Positions 26,146-37,466 of a stretch of 64,000 nucleotides of DNA are shown piece after piece (the first letter of the stretch is position 1; every line of letters begins with the position of its first letter). The notes under the pieces were generated by a model, which saw nothing but the letters and a program-made list of their open reading frames with translations, was not told the DNA's origin and did no database searches. Where the stretch lies: NCBI GenBank assembly GCA_964006375.1, contig OZ023268.1:80271335-80335334 (forward strand), given 5' to 3'. Position numbers and translations under genes: made by a program. The DNA comes from Tillus elongatus. Its lineage: Eukaryota; Arthropoda; Insecta; Coleoptera; Cleridae.

Positions 26146-26930
26146 TGTATCACACCGATAACTCAAAAAATAATGGGCCGATTTTAATAAAATTTGGCAT
26201 GTACCTTTCTTTTGTAAATGGCTTGGATAAATAAGTTCGTTAGTCAGGAAAATCGGACGAGGTTTTCCGGAAAAATTATGAGTTTTCATTCGAAAAAAAT
26301 TCTTATCTCAAAAAGTAATATGGCGATTTTAATAAAATTTGGCATGTACCTTCCTTTTGTAAATGGCTTTGATAAGTTCGTTAATCAGAAAAATCGGACG
26401 AGGCTTTCCGGAAAATTTTTGAGTTTTCATTTGAAAAAAAATTTATCTTAAAAAATAAAAAATCTATGATAACCAAATTTGGTAGGTAGGTTTACGATAT
26501 AAAAAGTAAATTATACACCAAAATTTAGATTTCTATGTTACAAGAAAAAAAGTTATAATAAAATATTTTGTGCCAGATCATTTCTATGAAAATTCACTAC
26601 CATAACGCACTTGCTGCGTCCAGACTTTTTTTTTAAGATGTAGCTCAAGACACCCTATAATTATTATATACATTTTTTTTATTTTGTATAATAAGAGATA
26701 TATTGAGTTTTATTGATTTTTTACGAAAATTCTACAAAAATTATATACCATTAAACGATAAACTCTATAGCTAAGGCTACTGCCAAGCATCATAGAAACA
26801 GTCTATTTGAAATGAATTTTCTGGAAATATTTTATTAAAATGAAGGACAATGACGGTTGAAACTAAGGGTTTGTAAAACATCCTTCTCGAGATATTTGAT
26901 TTCCACAGCCCGTATTAGATTCAAGTTATT

Positions 26931-27016
<86 letters not shown>

Positions 27017-27148
27017 AACATATAAAAATTGAAACTGACCCAGATATGTGTTCTGGGGGGCCTAATTAGCGCTCATTTGAAGAATTTTTTTCAAAATTCA
27101 AAAGTCGGGATCTCATTAGTGAATTTTTTAAAGAAAATTCACTAATAG
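25497..27148 (+). mobile_element. HINE-like repeat, long form, host of a nested copy
   Basis: It starts GGACGCAGCAAGTGCGTTAT at 25497 and runs through the 300-bp module to GTAGAAATATT (25917). It is then interrupted by a complete minus-orientation copy (25918-26624) and resumes in the same T-run with AAGATGTAGCTCAAGACACC (26634). Its own (TA)n array is at 26937-27011 and its hairpin end at 27112-27148 (ATTAGTGAATTTTTTAAAGA). Confidence 0.85.
25918..26624 (-). mobile_element. Nested complete HINE-like repeat, short form
   Basis: It begins with the hairpin end (TTTTAGTGAATTTTCGTAGA, ATTCACTAATGGGGAGATCC) and carries (TA)n at 26052-26117 followed by (GTAT)n to about 26150. A duplicated inner segment contains TTCGTTAGTCAGGAAAATCG and TTCGTTAATCAGAAAAATCG. 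It ends ACTTGCTGCGTCCAGAC. It lies inside the T-run of the outer copy with no flanking duplication beyond T residues. Confidence 0.85.
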
Positions 27149-27149
27149 T

Positions 27150-27420
27150 GTAAATCAATTGGTTCATTTACCTAAGTTGACAATGGATTTACATCAAGTA
27201 TCGGCCTCCACAATATAATAATACAGAAATTCCCAATGTTCAGATTAATTCGCACAATACTGTATATTTGATATCTAATGTTACGAGCGCGCTGCTTGTA
27301 GCAATAGCCACTGCCTTTATTTATGGCAGATACAATGGACGAGTTCACCAGGTGCCATTGTTATGTCAAAAAAATGTTGACAAATGTCAACATTGTTTTG
27401 ACAGAACAACGCAACTTTTG
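27150..27420. repeat. Small dispersed repeat fragment
   Basis: The block GTGTAAATCAATTGGTTCAT through ATCGGCCTCCACAATAT (27147-27222) recurs almost unchanged at about 46502-46578. No gene is seen. Confidence 0.5.
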
Positions 27421-27429
27421 GCGCCTTGT

Positions 27430-27860
27430 GAACTCGCCCATTGTGACTGAAAGCTGGATTTTGAATAAGCATGACATGAAGAGAATAGAATCTTTAAAAT
27501 GCGGACATGAAGAAGAAAAAAAAAACAAAGACAAAATATACCGTCAGAAAGACGAATAAAAGTGTAGGAGAAGGAAGATACTTGCTAAAAGAAATTGAAC
27601 GGAGGGAGGCGACATTTGCTGTGAATAATCTGAACATTGTAAATTTCTAACAAAATTATTTAAAGGACACATAGGTACTTGGAAAACGGAAGAGGTAGGC
27701 CAAGGAGAGAACTTCTAGAAAATCTGGCCCAATTGAAGAGCGTGGAAACTACAATGAAATGACAAGAACTGCTGGAGAGACAGCCTAGTCTGGTCGCAAC
27801 TATTAGATTGTGATGATGAGGATGATAACTTAAACAATAAACTTGTACCACAGCATAAGA
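27430..27860 (+). pseudogene. RTE-like LINE 3' end fragment
   Basis: Broken plus-strand reading shows LNKHDMKRIESLKC (about 27459-27505), KDKIYRQKDE, GRYLLKEIERREATF (about 27573-27620), and a GKRKRxGKERTSRKS-like block near 27680-27720. This order matches the C-terminal tail of RTE/BovB-type reverse transcriptase ORFs as I know them. It ends in a GAT-rich tail (TGTGATGATGAGGATGATAA). Frameshifts make it non-coding. Confidence 0.55.
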
Positions 27861-28063
27861 AGACTTTACTACTATGCTGTGCTTGTACAGTATTCAGTTT
27901 CCATACTAAATATAAGAATTCACTGAAAGGCGATAACAATATTCCCCGTGTCTAGATAACAATCCAATCGATTACAATAATCAAGTTTCAGTGTTTTCAA
28001 ATCTCACCGGCCAACTAAATGAAGTGCCCAGAATAACGTGGAAAAGTCCGGAGCATTCGCGAA

Positions 28064-28345
28064 TCAGTTCGTCGAATCTAATCGAAAGCTTTCCCATAAG
28101 AGCTTCTCGATCGGGGGCCGACGATAAAAAGCCTTATACATTTGTATAACTATCTTTGTTGCTCTTACCAACGCAACAGCCATCTCTCTCTCTCGAGCTT
28201 GTGCAAATTGGACGATGCGTCTTAGCGGTGTTGCCACATCTTGTTGGTTGTCGTTGTGGGTGGGATCATTTTCTTTTAAATAATTCGTCAAATAATTATG
28301 TGAATTCGGGCAATTACTGACGTGATAACACTTGATATCCTGCAT
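28064..28345 (-). CDS. Unrecognised 93-residue open frame
   Basis: The frame starts MQDIKCYHVSNCPNSHNY and ends KLLWESFRLDSTN. It contains two Cys and two His near the start and a hydrophobic helix-like VALVRATKIVIQMYKAFYR. Base composition is less AT-biased than the surroundings. I do not recognise a family, and no splice context or neighbours support it. It could be an exon or a TE fragment. Confidence 0.2.
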   Translation of the reverse strand: MQDIKCYHVSNCPNSHNYLTNYLKENDPTHNDNQQDVATPLRRIVQFAQAREREMAVALVRATKIVIQMYKAFYRRPPIEKLLWESFRLDSTN

Positions 28346-28624
28346 ACACGCTCAAAAATATATCAGTCCTAATTGGAGGTTTTCCGACTTTGAAAACGGA
28401 ATATATTTTCGCTGGTAATAAAATAAAGGTCCAATTAAAAAAAAATTGTGTGCCCACTTGTCTGGAAAACGGGTAAAAGTCGGGGAATTTTCAGTCACGT
28501 ATAAAATTGCCAGAGAAGTCGGAAATTTTGCAAAATGTTACAAAAAATGAGGAATTTTTATGTGGGTCGGGAAAAAATTACTATTATGTATCAACTGATC
28601 AGTCAGCTGATTGTAAAGTTGTGA

Positions 28625-28739
<115 letters not shown>

Positions 28740-28954
28740 GATTCATTGGCAAGTGTACATACTTCACCTGCATATATAAGTCATTTGGGCGACTCCGTAG
28801 GATACATATCGTTAGTGGATTAATAATAATTGATTTTGCATATTTTTTGTCTTTGGTCATAAAAAAGGTAAGATGCTTACTGGCAATTAGGCCATTGCTG
28901 ACCCTTTTTGCTCATCTAAACTAACCTACCCTCCACCTTGAGCTCGATCCCAAC

Positions 28955-29060
28955 GACGACAGTGATTTGAAAAATCATCCTCCGCCGGTGAGTCTCGAAC
29001 CGTCGACCCCCTAGTCCGTATTGGAAAGTCATCGACTTTCCCGCACGGCCACGGAGACGC
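28955..29060 (-). mobile_element. tRNA-derived SINE head (pseudo-tRNA)
   Basis: On the minus strand TCTCCGTGGCCGTGCGG carries an A-box-like start and GGTTCGAGACTC is a B-box match; CTCCG and CGGAG at the two ends could pair as an acceptor stem. The T stem pairs poorly, so I read it as a pol III-promoter SINE relic and not a functional tRNA gene. Confidence 0.45.
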
Positions 29061-29499
29061 TTGTCTTTGGTCATAATTTCATAACCATTTTGATTTCTCA
29101 ATTAAGCAGAATCAAAATACAGGTCAGGTCAGAAAAATGTGGCCGAATTGATAAATCTCAATAAAAGAAACAGCCTGCATCAAAAATTTTAAAAATATGT
29201 TTTAATATTTGGAAAACGGACAACAAAATAAGACAAATTTTCGTTATCATTTCAAATTGTGCATCTAATTTTCAATTAATTTTCTTATGATACTAGGAAA
29301 TTTAACAACAAATTAACATACTTAAAAGGTTCCGCACTATTAGTAAGATATACTATTACAACTAATTATTTAAATTTAAATGGACCTTGGAGATCGGTTT
29401 TAGAGTCTCAGTTAGCGATTATTTGGAAAATTTTATATTTTATATGGAGCTATAAAATTAAAATTTGGTCTTAGATCTAATATGTAAGTACTGCAAGTG

Positions 29500-29868
29500 C
29501 CTTTAATTGTGTGTGTGTTTTCTTTCTTTAACGTCGGCCTATTTCTGCGACTATGGCCAATCACCGACGCCAGGGAGCAGTTTCACCTCACTATCCTGGA
29601 AATTTTGCCGAACCCCAGTCTTTCTGTGAGTAGGGTAGGGATTTTTAACGTGCCCAACATCACATGGACACGGGACCGACGGCTTTACGCCCCCTCCGAA
29701 GGGCGGAACGTGCAGACATTCAACTTGCTCAAATACAATGCCAGAACCTCGGTTGATGTTAATGTTACAGTTTGTACTGAAAAGGTGAAAGGAGTACCCT
29801 GGGATCGAACGCAGTACCCTTCGGTTCAGGGGCACATGTTCTTACCCCTGAACTACCGAGGTTCTAAG
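29500..29868 (-). mobile_element. tRNA-derived SINE
   Basis: From 29865 downward the minus strand reads CCTCGGTAGTTCAGGGGTAA (A box TAGTTCAGGGG) and, about 40 bp on, GCGTTCGATCCCAGGGTAC (B box GTTCGATCC). The body contains the GC-rich palindromic block CCCTCCGAAGGGCGGAA. Pol III-type internal promoter spacing plus a GC-rich body in AT-rich surroundings support a SINE. The plus-strand open frame 29497-29877 is a by-product. Confidence 0.55.
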
Positions 29869-29869
29869 T

Positions 29870-30440
29870 GCCTTTAAAAAAAATTATGTTACAAATTTCA
29901 TTAAAGTGACAAACGTTTTTCAGAAAAAAAATTAATTATTTACAAATGGAATGTACCTGTCAAATTATAAATATGGCAGGTATTTTTCCTTATTAATTGC
30001 TTGGATGGTTTTGTTTTAGTCAACCCATCCAGTTTTTGCAAACAATAAACAACAAAAAAAAAGGTTTTTTATGTTATGTTAGAAAATTTTCGAAAAAATA
30101 TTTCAAATTCGATAGCTACATAAATTTCCCATTAAGCCAGCATCTTCAAACTTGAACCATAGTAACACCTATGTAAACGCACGTGGGTAATAAACTAAAG
30201 AAAAATAACATAATGAGCTTCGCGGATAACTACAAATTTGTTTTTAAAAACCTTTTTTGTTGTTAGTACATTTTCCTTTAAGTAAAAATAGATATAGCGA
30301 AGAATTAGGGCATTATAAAAACGTGGCTGAATATAACGGAAAAGAGAAAGCGGAAAAACCTTTACAATTGCAACTAACATTTTCGACAAAAAAACTTTTT
30401 TAATAAATTTGCTAGTTAACTCAAAAGACGATAGTGCCTT
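29870..30440. other. AT-rich DNA, nothing supported
   Basis: I see no motif-bearing frame or repeat end. Confidence 0.4.
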
Positions 30441-30707
30441 TCAAATGTCTGGGATCTATGAAATATGTTGTAAAGATTGTGATCTTAAATACATCGGGCA
30501 AACTATTATATGTATTGAAATTAAATTTAGGACCGTGGCTATATGAATTGGGTTATCAATTCGAAGACAGCAACAATTATTTAAAAAAATAAATGATTTG
30601 AAGTACATTTAACGCAACTAAGATGCAGTACGATAGATCGGTCATGCGTGGCCGGACATATCTGGGATAATAATCACCATGTAGATCAAGAGAATCAAAA
30701 ATAGTAG
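30440..30707 (+). pseudogene. Penelope-like GIY-YIG endonuclease relic
   Basis: The plus strand reads SGIYEICCKDCDLKYIGQT (30447-30503), the GIY..YIG core with its upstream CxxC, then after stops and frame changes [18 protein letters not shown] (about 30647-30705), the downstream His-rich part. This is the C-terminal endonuclease of a Penelope-like retroelement, 5'-truncated and broken. A (TA)n array starts 30 bp downstream. Confidence 0.7.
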
Positions 30708-30735
30708 ACAACCAGGACAGTAACCACCTTCAAAA

Positions 30736-30864
<129 letters not shown>

Positions 30865-31183
30865 GATACGCAACTTTCAAATTTGCATTAAAAATAAAAC
30901 TTTATTTCTTGGACAAAATTACGAGTTACGGTTATGGTTCTCTAGTTGAAATACTAATAAGAACTGACTAACAATACAACTCTACTTCCTTATATAAGAA
31001 CGCTAAGAGAGCAGTTGCAAGGTGCAAGTGGTCGCACGCAGTGTGTTTGCAGGATTTGTTTAGACTCTACTGCTGTGTTTATTGCTGCTGGTTCTCCATT
31101 ATTTATCCATGGGGAATAAAGTTGACATGTTTAAAGCAGGATGATGAGTACAGTGTGTAAGGGCTGTATATGAAAGTGTGTCT

Positions 31184-31185
<2 letters not shown>

Positions 31186-31258
<73 letters not shown>
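31186..31258. repeat. (TA)n microsatellite flush to Penelope-like element
   Basis: A TA run of about 73 bp ends exactly where the left terminal repeat of the Penelope-like element starts (AGGGCATACTTGGTTG). Confidence 0.9.
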
Positions 31259-31262
<4 letters not shown>

Positions 31263-31429
31263 CATACTTGGTTGTCGGGTTGAACCGCGTCCAGAATTTA
31301 TTAAAACTCGACGTTTCGGCTCCTGTTTTGGAGTCATTTTCAAGGAAATATGTAAGGACATGAACTCTAAGGCCTCAATCTGCCTACTCCTTAGAGCGGT
31401 GGACAAGGGTGGGCTGGGTTGTTGTAGCT

Positions 31430-32418
31430 CGATTACATTTCATGGAAAACTTCGAGACACAAGCCCTCAATTCATCCCAATTTAAACCAACCTGTTGATT
31501 AGGATACGTTGACGACATTTTCGCTGTCTGGCCACACGGTAAAGAATCTCTAGACGGATTCCTTTCTTACCTAAATAACATCAACCCCCAAATCCAGTTC
31601 ACCATGGAAATAGAAAATATGTTTTCTTTGCCTTTCTTAGATGTACGCATCACTAAAAACCCAGTCAGAGGATTTTCTTACACTGTGTACCGAAAACCAA
31701 GCCACACTAATCGTTATCTTAACGCCCAATCTCACCATCACGCATCGCAACTAAATTCCGTGGTTCGAACACTAGTAACACGAGCCCTTAGACTAACGGA
31801 CAACAACAATAAACGGTCATAATTAAACTTTTTAAGGCAGACATTACTAGAAAACGGGTACGACAACAATCACATACTTCGAAACATTAGAAACGGACAA
31901 CAAACCACTACACCACAACAAGAATAGTGTGTCAAGACACACCGTTTTTACCACACATAAAAGTTGTCACCGACAAAATCAGCCTAATTTTTAGAACCCA
32001 TAATATCAAAACCATATTCACAACAGAGTAAAAACTATCAAATCTAATAAAAACTCCCAAGGATGCGATTCCGAAAGAATCCCACGAAGCTTACGAAATT
32101 CCTTGTTCCGACTGTTCCAGAACTTATGTAGGACAAACAAATAAACGCATCCACAATAGAATATATGAAGACACCCTCGCAGTTCGAAAAAGCGACCCCT
32201 CATCGGCGCTGGCTATGCATAATATTCATACAGAACACACAATAGACTTCGACAATGCCAAAACAAGAGCCCCGGTTTACAACTTCAAAACCAGAATTAT
32301 CCGCGAAGCGATCGAGATCAAAAAACGTCCCGATTGTTTAAATAAGAGAGATGTTGGTCTTCGTCTTCCGATTATTTGGAAACCATATCTTCATTACAAA
32401 CACATAAAGAGACAATAA
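31430..32418 (+). pseudogene. Penelope-like RT plus GIY-YIG endonuclease, broken
   Basis: The RT catalytic block YVDDIFAVW lies at 31506-31532, followed by LDGFLSYLNNINPQIQFTME, LPFLDVRI and YRKPSHTNRYL (to about 31720), typical of Penelope RTs. After stops, the endonuclease reads EIPCSDCSRTYVGQTNKRIH (about 32092-32151), then SALAMHNIHTEH and FKTRIIREAIEIKKR. Several stops (for example before 31503, at 31820 and near 32030) disable it. The N-terminal RT domains are missing. Confidence 0.85.
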
Positions 32419-32769
32419 ATTCAATAGACAATTTTCTTTCCCCATCAACAAATACTTGCCATCCTCTTAATCCTTAAAGTACCGTGACGAAAGCAGCGCC
32501 GACTTAATTAACCCCACTCGACTGATTACACTGATAACGAAGCACGTAGACCAAACGGTACATACAATACAAGACTTGCAACGAACTGCCCGATCTCTCT
32601 TAGGCCTAGGGTTGAACACACTTAGAGACCTTAGAGCCGATCTCCGGCGAGATTTGGGGACTAGGCAGATTGGGGCCCCGTAATCAAGCTGCAACCCAAC
32701 CCGCGTTTGTCCACCGCTCTAAGGAGTTAGCAGATTGAGGCCTTAGAGTTCAAGTCCTTACTTATTTCC

Positions 32770-32824
32770 TTTACCTCTTGAAAATTGCTCCAAAACAGGA
32801 GCCGAAACGTCGAGTTTTAGTAAA
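32770..32824 (+). ncRNA. Decayed hammerhead motif in Penelope terminal repeat
   Basis: The order matches the candidate at 11520-11584: stem I TTTAC (32770-32774) and CTC (32775-32777), box 1 TTGAAAA (32778-32784; consensus CTGAnGA, two mismatches), stem II GCTCC/GGAGC with loop AAAACA, box 2 GAAA (32104 offset: 32804-32807), a 2-bp helix III with CG, UC cleavage site, then stem I GAG (32812-32814) and GTAAA (32820-32824). The left terminal repeat carries an inverted, further diverged copy at about 31290-31350. Two box 1 changes suggest loss of activity. Confidence 0.45.
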
Positions 32825-32889
32825 TTCTGGGCGCGGTTCAACCCGAGAACCAAGTATCTCTTACATTAAAGACCGCGGAAATCTTTCCG

Positions 32890-33017
<128 letters not shown>

Positions 33018-33054
33018 TGTGTGTGTATGTGTATGTATGTATGTATGTATATAC

Positions 33055-33570
33055 TCAATAGTAATAATAAAAGTTGCGTGAATTCAGCACATCCGCCTAT
33101 GTATAGTTATTGATCGACCACTTTACAAAAGATGTAGACAAAAAACGTGGCAATAAAGATAACGGAATTCAGAGACAGCGATTTTCCGGTGGACAGGCAG
33201 TGAAAGTTTGCTTGTAAGAACTACCCTCAAGCGTCTAAAGCCCAGTACCTGCACAGAATATATAGACTGTGGTAGTGGTCAGGTCTTTTTTAAATGTATT
33301 GTGGTCATTTGGGTTCTCCAAGTGTACTTAAAATTTTTTGTGGAAAAGCCTTTGATCGATTACAACAGATTTTCACTCAAACATTTTTTTGCAAAATTTA
33401 TTGTATACTATATCTGACTAGTAAATAATAAACAATTCAGAATCAACTAATTTCTTGGATATATCAAAACAGTCGTAGTTCATTGAAAAAGTTCACTACA
33501 ACTTGAATAATTAATAATTATCAGCAGCTATGAAAAGAAATGACATAACATTCCATTTTAACAGTGTTAT
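33055..33570. other. Intergenic DNA upstream of starvin
   Basis: No gene is supported; the open frame 33208-33417 has no recognisable motif. Confidence 0.4.
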
Positions 33571-33571
33571 T

Positions 33572-33602
33572 CCACAGCATAATAGGTCTTATTATGCTGT
33601 GG
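33572..33602. repeat. 13-bp hairpin upstream of starvin promoter
   Basis: CCACAGCATAATA (33572-33584) and its exact reverse complement (33590-33602) surround a 5-nt loop. It lies about 135 bp upstream of the TATA-like box. Confidence 0.6.
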
Positions 33603-33684
33603 TCATTGTATAATCATAACCGTAACGGTAGTATCGGCAACACTGTATCCCTATACAATCCAGAACATATCCACATCGCTTCAA

Positions 33685-33699
33685 GGAACCGTCTCGAAC
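33685..33699 (+). promoter_or_regulatory. Heat-shock-element-like site
   Basis: GGAACCGTCTCGAAC fits the HSF pattern nGAAnnTTCnnGAAn with one mismatch (GTC for TTC). Single TTC (33680) and GAA (33663) units lie just upstream. It sits about 40 bp upstream of the TATA-like box of a BAG-family co-chaperone, a class known to respond to HSF in animals, so the position makes biological sense. Confidence 0.4.
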
Positions 33700-33735
33700 A
33701 TACCAGACGTTTGTCCCCACCAAGCTACAGTTCCT

Positions 33736-33743
33736 TTATATAG
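33736..33743 (+). promoter_or_regulatory. TATA-like box of starvin
   Basis: TTATATAG lies about 265 bp upstream of the initiator ATG. This would place the transcription start near 33765 and give a 5' UTR of about 240 nt. Inferred from sequence only. Confidence 0.45.
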
Positions 33744-34004
33744 GATATCCCCCCACGACACCGCGATAATTTGAAAAGTAGACAGTAGATAGTGTTAAGG
33801 ACAGTACGAAAAGTGAAGATAGCAAGTGTTCGCCGCGTTTATTTAAAAGTGTTATATTTCTAAAAGAGACTGCTTTTCTTGTAGTTTTTCTGACTGTGAT
33901 ACCGTCGACTGAAAAGTTTCCATAATTAATTTAATTAATTAAAAGCCAGCTGCTACATTCGAAAAAACTATTAGTTTAATTGTTAAAAGTGAAAGAGAAG
34001 AGAA

Positions 34005-34034
34005 ATGCCTATGGCAGTAGATGATGATGAAAAA
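34005..34034 (+). CDS. stv: Starvin/Samui-type BAG protein, coding exon 1
   Basis: ATG at 34005 encodes MPMAVDDDEK and the exon ends exactly before GTAAGT (34035), phase 0. Joining to the exon at 37467 keeps the frame and gives MPMAVDDDEK-TGFPFDRDLN. The FPFD block is typical of the N-terminus of insect starvin/Samui proteins as I know them. The exon is too short to be noticed by open-frame length alone. The start has an A three bases upstream (agaaATG), an acceptable insect context. Confidence 0.8.
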
Positions 34035-34299
34035 GTAAGTTTTTTCTTGTTTTTCTAATAAAAAAATACAATATTTAATTGTATCAAAATTACGTCTTTA
34101 TCTAGCTCTACTGATGAGGATGACATTGTTGTCAAAACTCCCTTCTTCAAGAACTTTAATTTGTGGCGGGGTATATTATTTTTGAGTTTTTGTTATAATT
34201 AGAAAAATATTACGCTGTTTTGCAGATTGTTCCACGGTCAGTTTTTGATAAAGCGATTGCTGATAGATAATGTTTACCACCCTACGAGGGCTTCGCCGC

Positions 34300-35085
34300 A
34301 GGGATTTTCCTTCTCCTCTTGCGCGTGTACAACCACCCTCGTTGCATAAACCGCAAGAAAAATTTCCTGTTCATACCCCCTAAGGAAGTTATGGAACCTG
34401 GCATGAATAGGGATGGTGTACGGGATAGGCCGGGTTTAGGGGGGATATGACTTCAGGATGTGAAAAAGACAGCTTTCAAGCCGTTTTCTTCGCACCTTCT
34501 GCTCATATTTCCTTTCTGCTTCCTACCCCGCCCAGCACCCCTCTTCACTCCTGGTCCCGTGAGTTCCTTGGGAGGTGAGAGCAAGAAATTTTTCTTGTGG
34601 ATTGTGCATCTAGGGGGGTCCTAGGCATGTTTCAGAGAAAAAAAATTGAAAAGCGTTCGGGAGTTAAACTGCAAATTTACCAAAATGTGAAACATACTGA
34701 GTTTTTCCTTCCACTGGACTTCTGCTGGTGTGCATTCTGATGTTTCACTAGCTTTTGGGTAGAGAAATGACGCGATTTCCGCTATCTAATTTTTTTCTGA
34801 GACATGCTTAGAACCACCTCTATGCATAAACCACGAGAGAAATGTTGGGGTTTCAACCACCCACGAAAGTTGCGGGATCCGGTGCGAAAAGGGGCGCTCT
34901 GCGTGGTAAATAAAATGAAAAGTAACTGCAAAATATGAATAAAGCAGCTTATAGAAGTCCAACTATGCTTTACGCATTTTGCATTTAGATTTCCTTAATT
35001 CAAATTTCTTCACGTTTGAAATCACATTTCTCTTGGGGTATATGCATACAGGAGTGGTTCTAAGCATGTTTTTGAAAAAAAATTG
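34300..35085. repeat. Complex inverted-repeat (MITE-like) cluster
   Basis: CGCAAGAAAAATTTCCTG (34350) is mirrored by AGCAAGAAATTTTTCTTGTGG (about 34580). GGCATGTTTCAGAGAAAAAA (34626) is mirrored by TTTTTTTCTGAGACATGCTT (about 34790), and a third arm lies at about 35050. Related arms form the cluster at 61434-61860, so this is a dispersed foldback family. It has a higher GC content than its surroundings. Confidence 0.6.
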
Positions 35086-36007
35086 AAAGATGACCGTGGG
35101 ATAATCCACACGATTACCGACGCTTAAGCTTTTTATGTTTTTTTATTGTAATCTTAAAATGGTTGTAAACCTTAAATGGAACTTTTTATATGCATACCTG
35201 TTTTTAAATTCCTTCAAATTTTTTACGCATACCATAAAATAATTATTTTTGTTTATGATTATTTAATTTCCTATTTAAAAATATGTAGGTACCTTTTGAA
35301 TATAATTACAAATTTTAGTAGGAAAAAGCTATAGGTATATTTTAGTTTTGCATTTTATTTTTAATTGCCGGCTCATTTCCATTGAGTGAGCCAAGTGCAG
35401 TTTACTAAAAAGGAAATACCTACCTAAACATTAATTATTTATTTACCTAGGTGAACATCAAACAAAAATAATTAGCATCCTTTTCAACCACTTCTCTGTT
35501 ACATCATCTTTTATGAAACATTTATGTCTAATTTTAACGACCACGTTAAGTAAACAAATCTTATTTAATAAATAAATCTGACTTATGGGCAATAATAGGT
35601 CGTAAATAATTTTCAACTGGAGGTTAATACAAATGTGTGATTACCTTATTTGGAATTCTGCTTCGCGGTTTTGTTGCGTGGTTGAAAGTAGTCGCGTGAC
35701 GTCATAGGCCAGGACCGTACCGGAAATGTTTAAGTGTAACCTTGAGACAGGTTATTGGGAACCTGTGATAACTTTTGGCTCAATTCCAGTGGGCCAAGTA
35801 TGTTTTGATCAAAGCTTATTGTAGAAGAAATTCTCAGGAGAAAATGGAAGAGATTTACAGTGGCGTTCCTGTTCAAGTTAATACTTGTAGGTTGTATTCT
35901 CTTAAAGAGAAAAACCACATATAGAAAATTAAGCTGTTTTCTTGAACGTCCGCTTTATAAAAGTAACCGTTTCGAATCAAGATTGTTGTAATTATTCAAT
36001 TCGACTT

Positions 36008-36129
36008 TTAGTGAATTTTCGTAGAAAAAAATCACTAATGGGGAGATCCCGACTTTTTAATTTTGAAAAAAAATTTCGCGAATGAGCGCAAACTAGGACC
36101 CCTAGAACCCATATCCGGGGTCAGTTTCA

Positions 36130-36199
<70 letters not shown>

Positions 36200-36225
36200 G
36201 TGTATATTAACTCAAAAAATTCTGG
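36008..36225 (-). mobile_element. HINE-like repeat, hairpin-end fragment
   Basis: TTTTAGTGAATTTTCGTAGA then the CACTAATGGGGAGATCCC block, ACCCCTAGAACCCATATCCG and (TA)n at 36133-36198. It breaks off just after TTAACTCAAAAAATTC. Confidence 0.75.
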
Positions 36226-36611
36226 GAAAGCCGTCAGTTGCAAAATAAAACTCTTTATTAATAAGCCAATAAGCCCAGCTTTGGGAAAAATTTATTCCTT
36301 TCTCAAGGATATAACGTGAGTTTTACTAAACAAATTATTCAAAAACAAACATGAAAAAAACCTTTTTATAAAAAGGCTATTTGTTCCATGTACCATGGGA
36401 GGTTGAGCACGTAACAGACAGATGAAAGTAGTCCCTGGCGTTGTTGGTTCGCTATGGTCGCGGAAATAGGCATATGTTAAGAAACAAAATACCTTACATA
36501 TACTAGCTTAAGAAACTTATCCTGTGAAATTTTTACAAGTGACCTTATTTTTTATTTGAACAATATCATTCACCAAGAGCCAAGTGAAAATTACCTTCCA
36601 TTTATTATTTT

Positions 36612-37309
<698 letters not shown>

Positions 37310-37466
37310 CTGTTTTTACTTTGTGTTTATGTCAATCATAATTTTATCAATTAAAATAAAAATAAATGTTACATCTGTAAAGCTTGCTTGCATTTTACGC
37401 ATTGAAGCTTATTTCAAATCATATTATTTAGTGTGAAATTACTAAAATGAGTTTTTCTAATTTCAG

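Larger units (their letters stand above)
31259..32870 (+). mobile_element. Penelope-like element with inverted terminal repeats
   Basis: The left end (31259-31420) and right end (about 32700-32870) are inverted copies sharing GGTTGAACCGCGTCCAGAAT, AAACTCGACGTTTCGGCTCC and CGCTCTAAGGAGTxxGCAGATTGAGG-type blocks. Between them lie a 5'-truncated reverse transcriptase and a GIY-YIG endonuclease. Penelope-like elements often carry terminal repeats in direct or inverted arrangement. TA arrays lie on both sides (31186-31258 and 32893-33014). Confidence 0.8.

Noticed and set aside
28955..29060. Functional tRNA gene
   Set aside because: B-box and acceptor-like pairing exist, but the T stem and D arm pair poorly, so a SINE relic is likelier.
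29497..29877. 126-residue plus-strand frame
   Set aside because: It covers the antisense strand of a tRNA-derived SINE with A and B boxes, which explains it better.
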